A DNA stretch of 64,000 bases from Flavobacterium commune (lineage in GTDB: Bacteria > Bacteroidota > Bacteroidia > Flavobacteriales > Flavobacteriaceae): assembly GCF_001857965.1 (NCBI RefSeq), contig NZ_CP017774.1, positions 3,224,001 through 3,288,000 on the forward strand, written 5' to 3'. The notes beneath the pieces were generated by a model, which saw only the letters and a program-made list of their open reading frames with translations, searched no databases and was not told the origin of the DNA. Shown here in pieces: positions 63,495 to 64,000 of the stretch. Position 1 is the stretch's first letter. Each line of letters begins with the position of its first letter. The translations under genes were made by a program, and so were the position numbers.

Positions 63495-64000
63495 ATGAAA
63501 TCTGTTTATTTTTTAATATTCTTTTTATTTGTATCATTTTATGGTTTTAGTCAGGGAGTAGTACCTTATGACCCCAATGCCATGGGATATGTGCTGACCG
63601 AAAAAGACAGTGTATTAAGTGATACAATAAGACTGCCTGAGATTATTATTTCAAATGAAAAACTCGATCCTGAAGCTAAAAAGCAATACCTCATTTTGCA
63701 AAGTCGTGTTTACAGAACCTATCCTTATGCTAAATTAGCTGCTGATAGACTGGTGAATTTGAATAAAGGGATGGATCGTCTTACATCTGAAAGAGAAAAG
63801 AAAAGGTATTTTAAAATAGTTGAAGACTATCTTACTAATGAGTTTGAAGCTAGGCTTAAAAAATTGTCTCGTAGTCAGGGACGAATTTTAGTAAAGCTAA
63901 TCCATCGCCAGACAGGAACAACGACTTATGAATTGATTAAGAAATTGAAAAGTGGCTGGAAAGCTTTCTGGTCTAATACAGCAGCGAGTATGTTTGATAT
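63495..64000 (+). CDS. DUF4294-domain protein, partial at right edge
   Basis: A signal peptide (MKSVYFLIFFLFVSFYGFSQ) is followed by a region seen in DUF4294 proteins (LPEIIISNEKLDPEAKKQ, RVYRTYPYAKLAADRL, then LKKLSRSQGRILVKLIHRQTG and FWSNTAASMFD). 168 codons are visible and the frame is open to the window end. Function unknown; exported protein conserved in Bacteroidota. Confidence 0.85.
   Translation, partial: MKSVYFLIFFLFVSFYGFSQGVVPYDPNAMGYVLTEKDSVLSDTIRLPEIIISNEKLDPEAKKQYLILQSRVYRTYPYAKLAADRLVNLNKGMDRLTSEREKKRYFKIVEDYLTNEFEARLKKLSRSQGRILVKLIHRQTGTTTYELIKKLKSGWKAFWSNTAASMFD

Noticed and set aside
1..64000. CRISPR array or rRNA operon
   Set aside because: No regularly spaced direct repeats of 25-40 bp with unique spacers and no rRNA sequence were noticed.

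Overview
The window looks like chromosomal DNA from a Flavobacterium-like member of the Bacteroidota. It is AT-rich. Several intergenic regions carry the TAnnTTTG -7 promoter box of that phylum. The gene content also fits: RteC and IntDOT-type mobility genes, NVEALA-type peptides, 6-bladed propeller lipoproteins, DUF4294, and a bifunctional malic enzyme.

Left part (1-12.2 kb, minus strand) is an anti-phage/conflict island. It holds a four-gene Lamassu/ABC-3C type system (metallo-beta-lactamase-fold hydrolase, trypsin-like protease, small middle component, SMC/Rad50-like ATPase with a zinc hook), preceded on the same strand by an AbiE-type toxin-antitoxin pair (DUF6088 antitoxin and AbiEii nucleotidyltransferase) with an apparent autoregulatory palindrome. 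Upstream of that is a 1423-residue Avs-like STAND NTPase with an N-terminal PD-(D/E)xK nuclease.

Middle part (12.9-32.6 kb, plus strand) is the most unusual block. It encodes a transglutaminase-like lipoprotein with a discoidin-like end, a Wzy_C/O-antigen-ligase-like membrane enzyme with TPRs, a small cysteine-bearing NVEALA-like secreted peptide, a 6-bladed propeller lipoprotein, a thioredoxin-fold CxxC protein, a macroglobulin-like protein with a TonB-receptor plug but no barrel, a type I signal peptidase, and a complete efflux set (adaptor, RND permease, TolC, second RND permease). I propose, as inference, that it is one system for making, processing and exporting or sensing the small peptide.

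The 32.6-43.7 kb part is a mobile/accessory segment. It has two copies of a DnaC-like ATPase plus primosome-organiser module (one decayed), a small set of cargo genes between them (methyltransferase, Crp/Fnr regulator, MBL hydrolase), then HTH, RteC, a cupin/tautomerase/Crp operon and a tyrosine integrase next to tRNA-Ser(UGA). Beyond the tRNA lie an IS3-family transposase remnant and a 48-codon tail of ATP-dependent PEP carboxykinase.

Right part (43.8-64 kb) is mostly backbone metabolism. It contains malic enzyme, a galactoside-utilisation cluster (AraC regulator, sugar MFS transporter, DUF5107/TPR protein, two GH35 and one GH2 enzyme, no SusC/SusD in view), a Cof-type HAD phosphatase, purC, an M42 aminopeptidase and the start of a DUF4294 gene. 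Family assignments come from reading motifs by eye; no searches were run.
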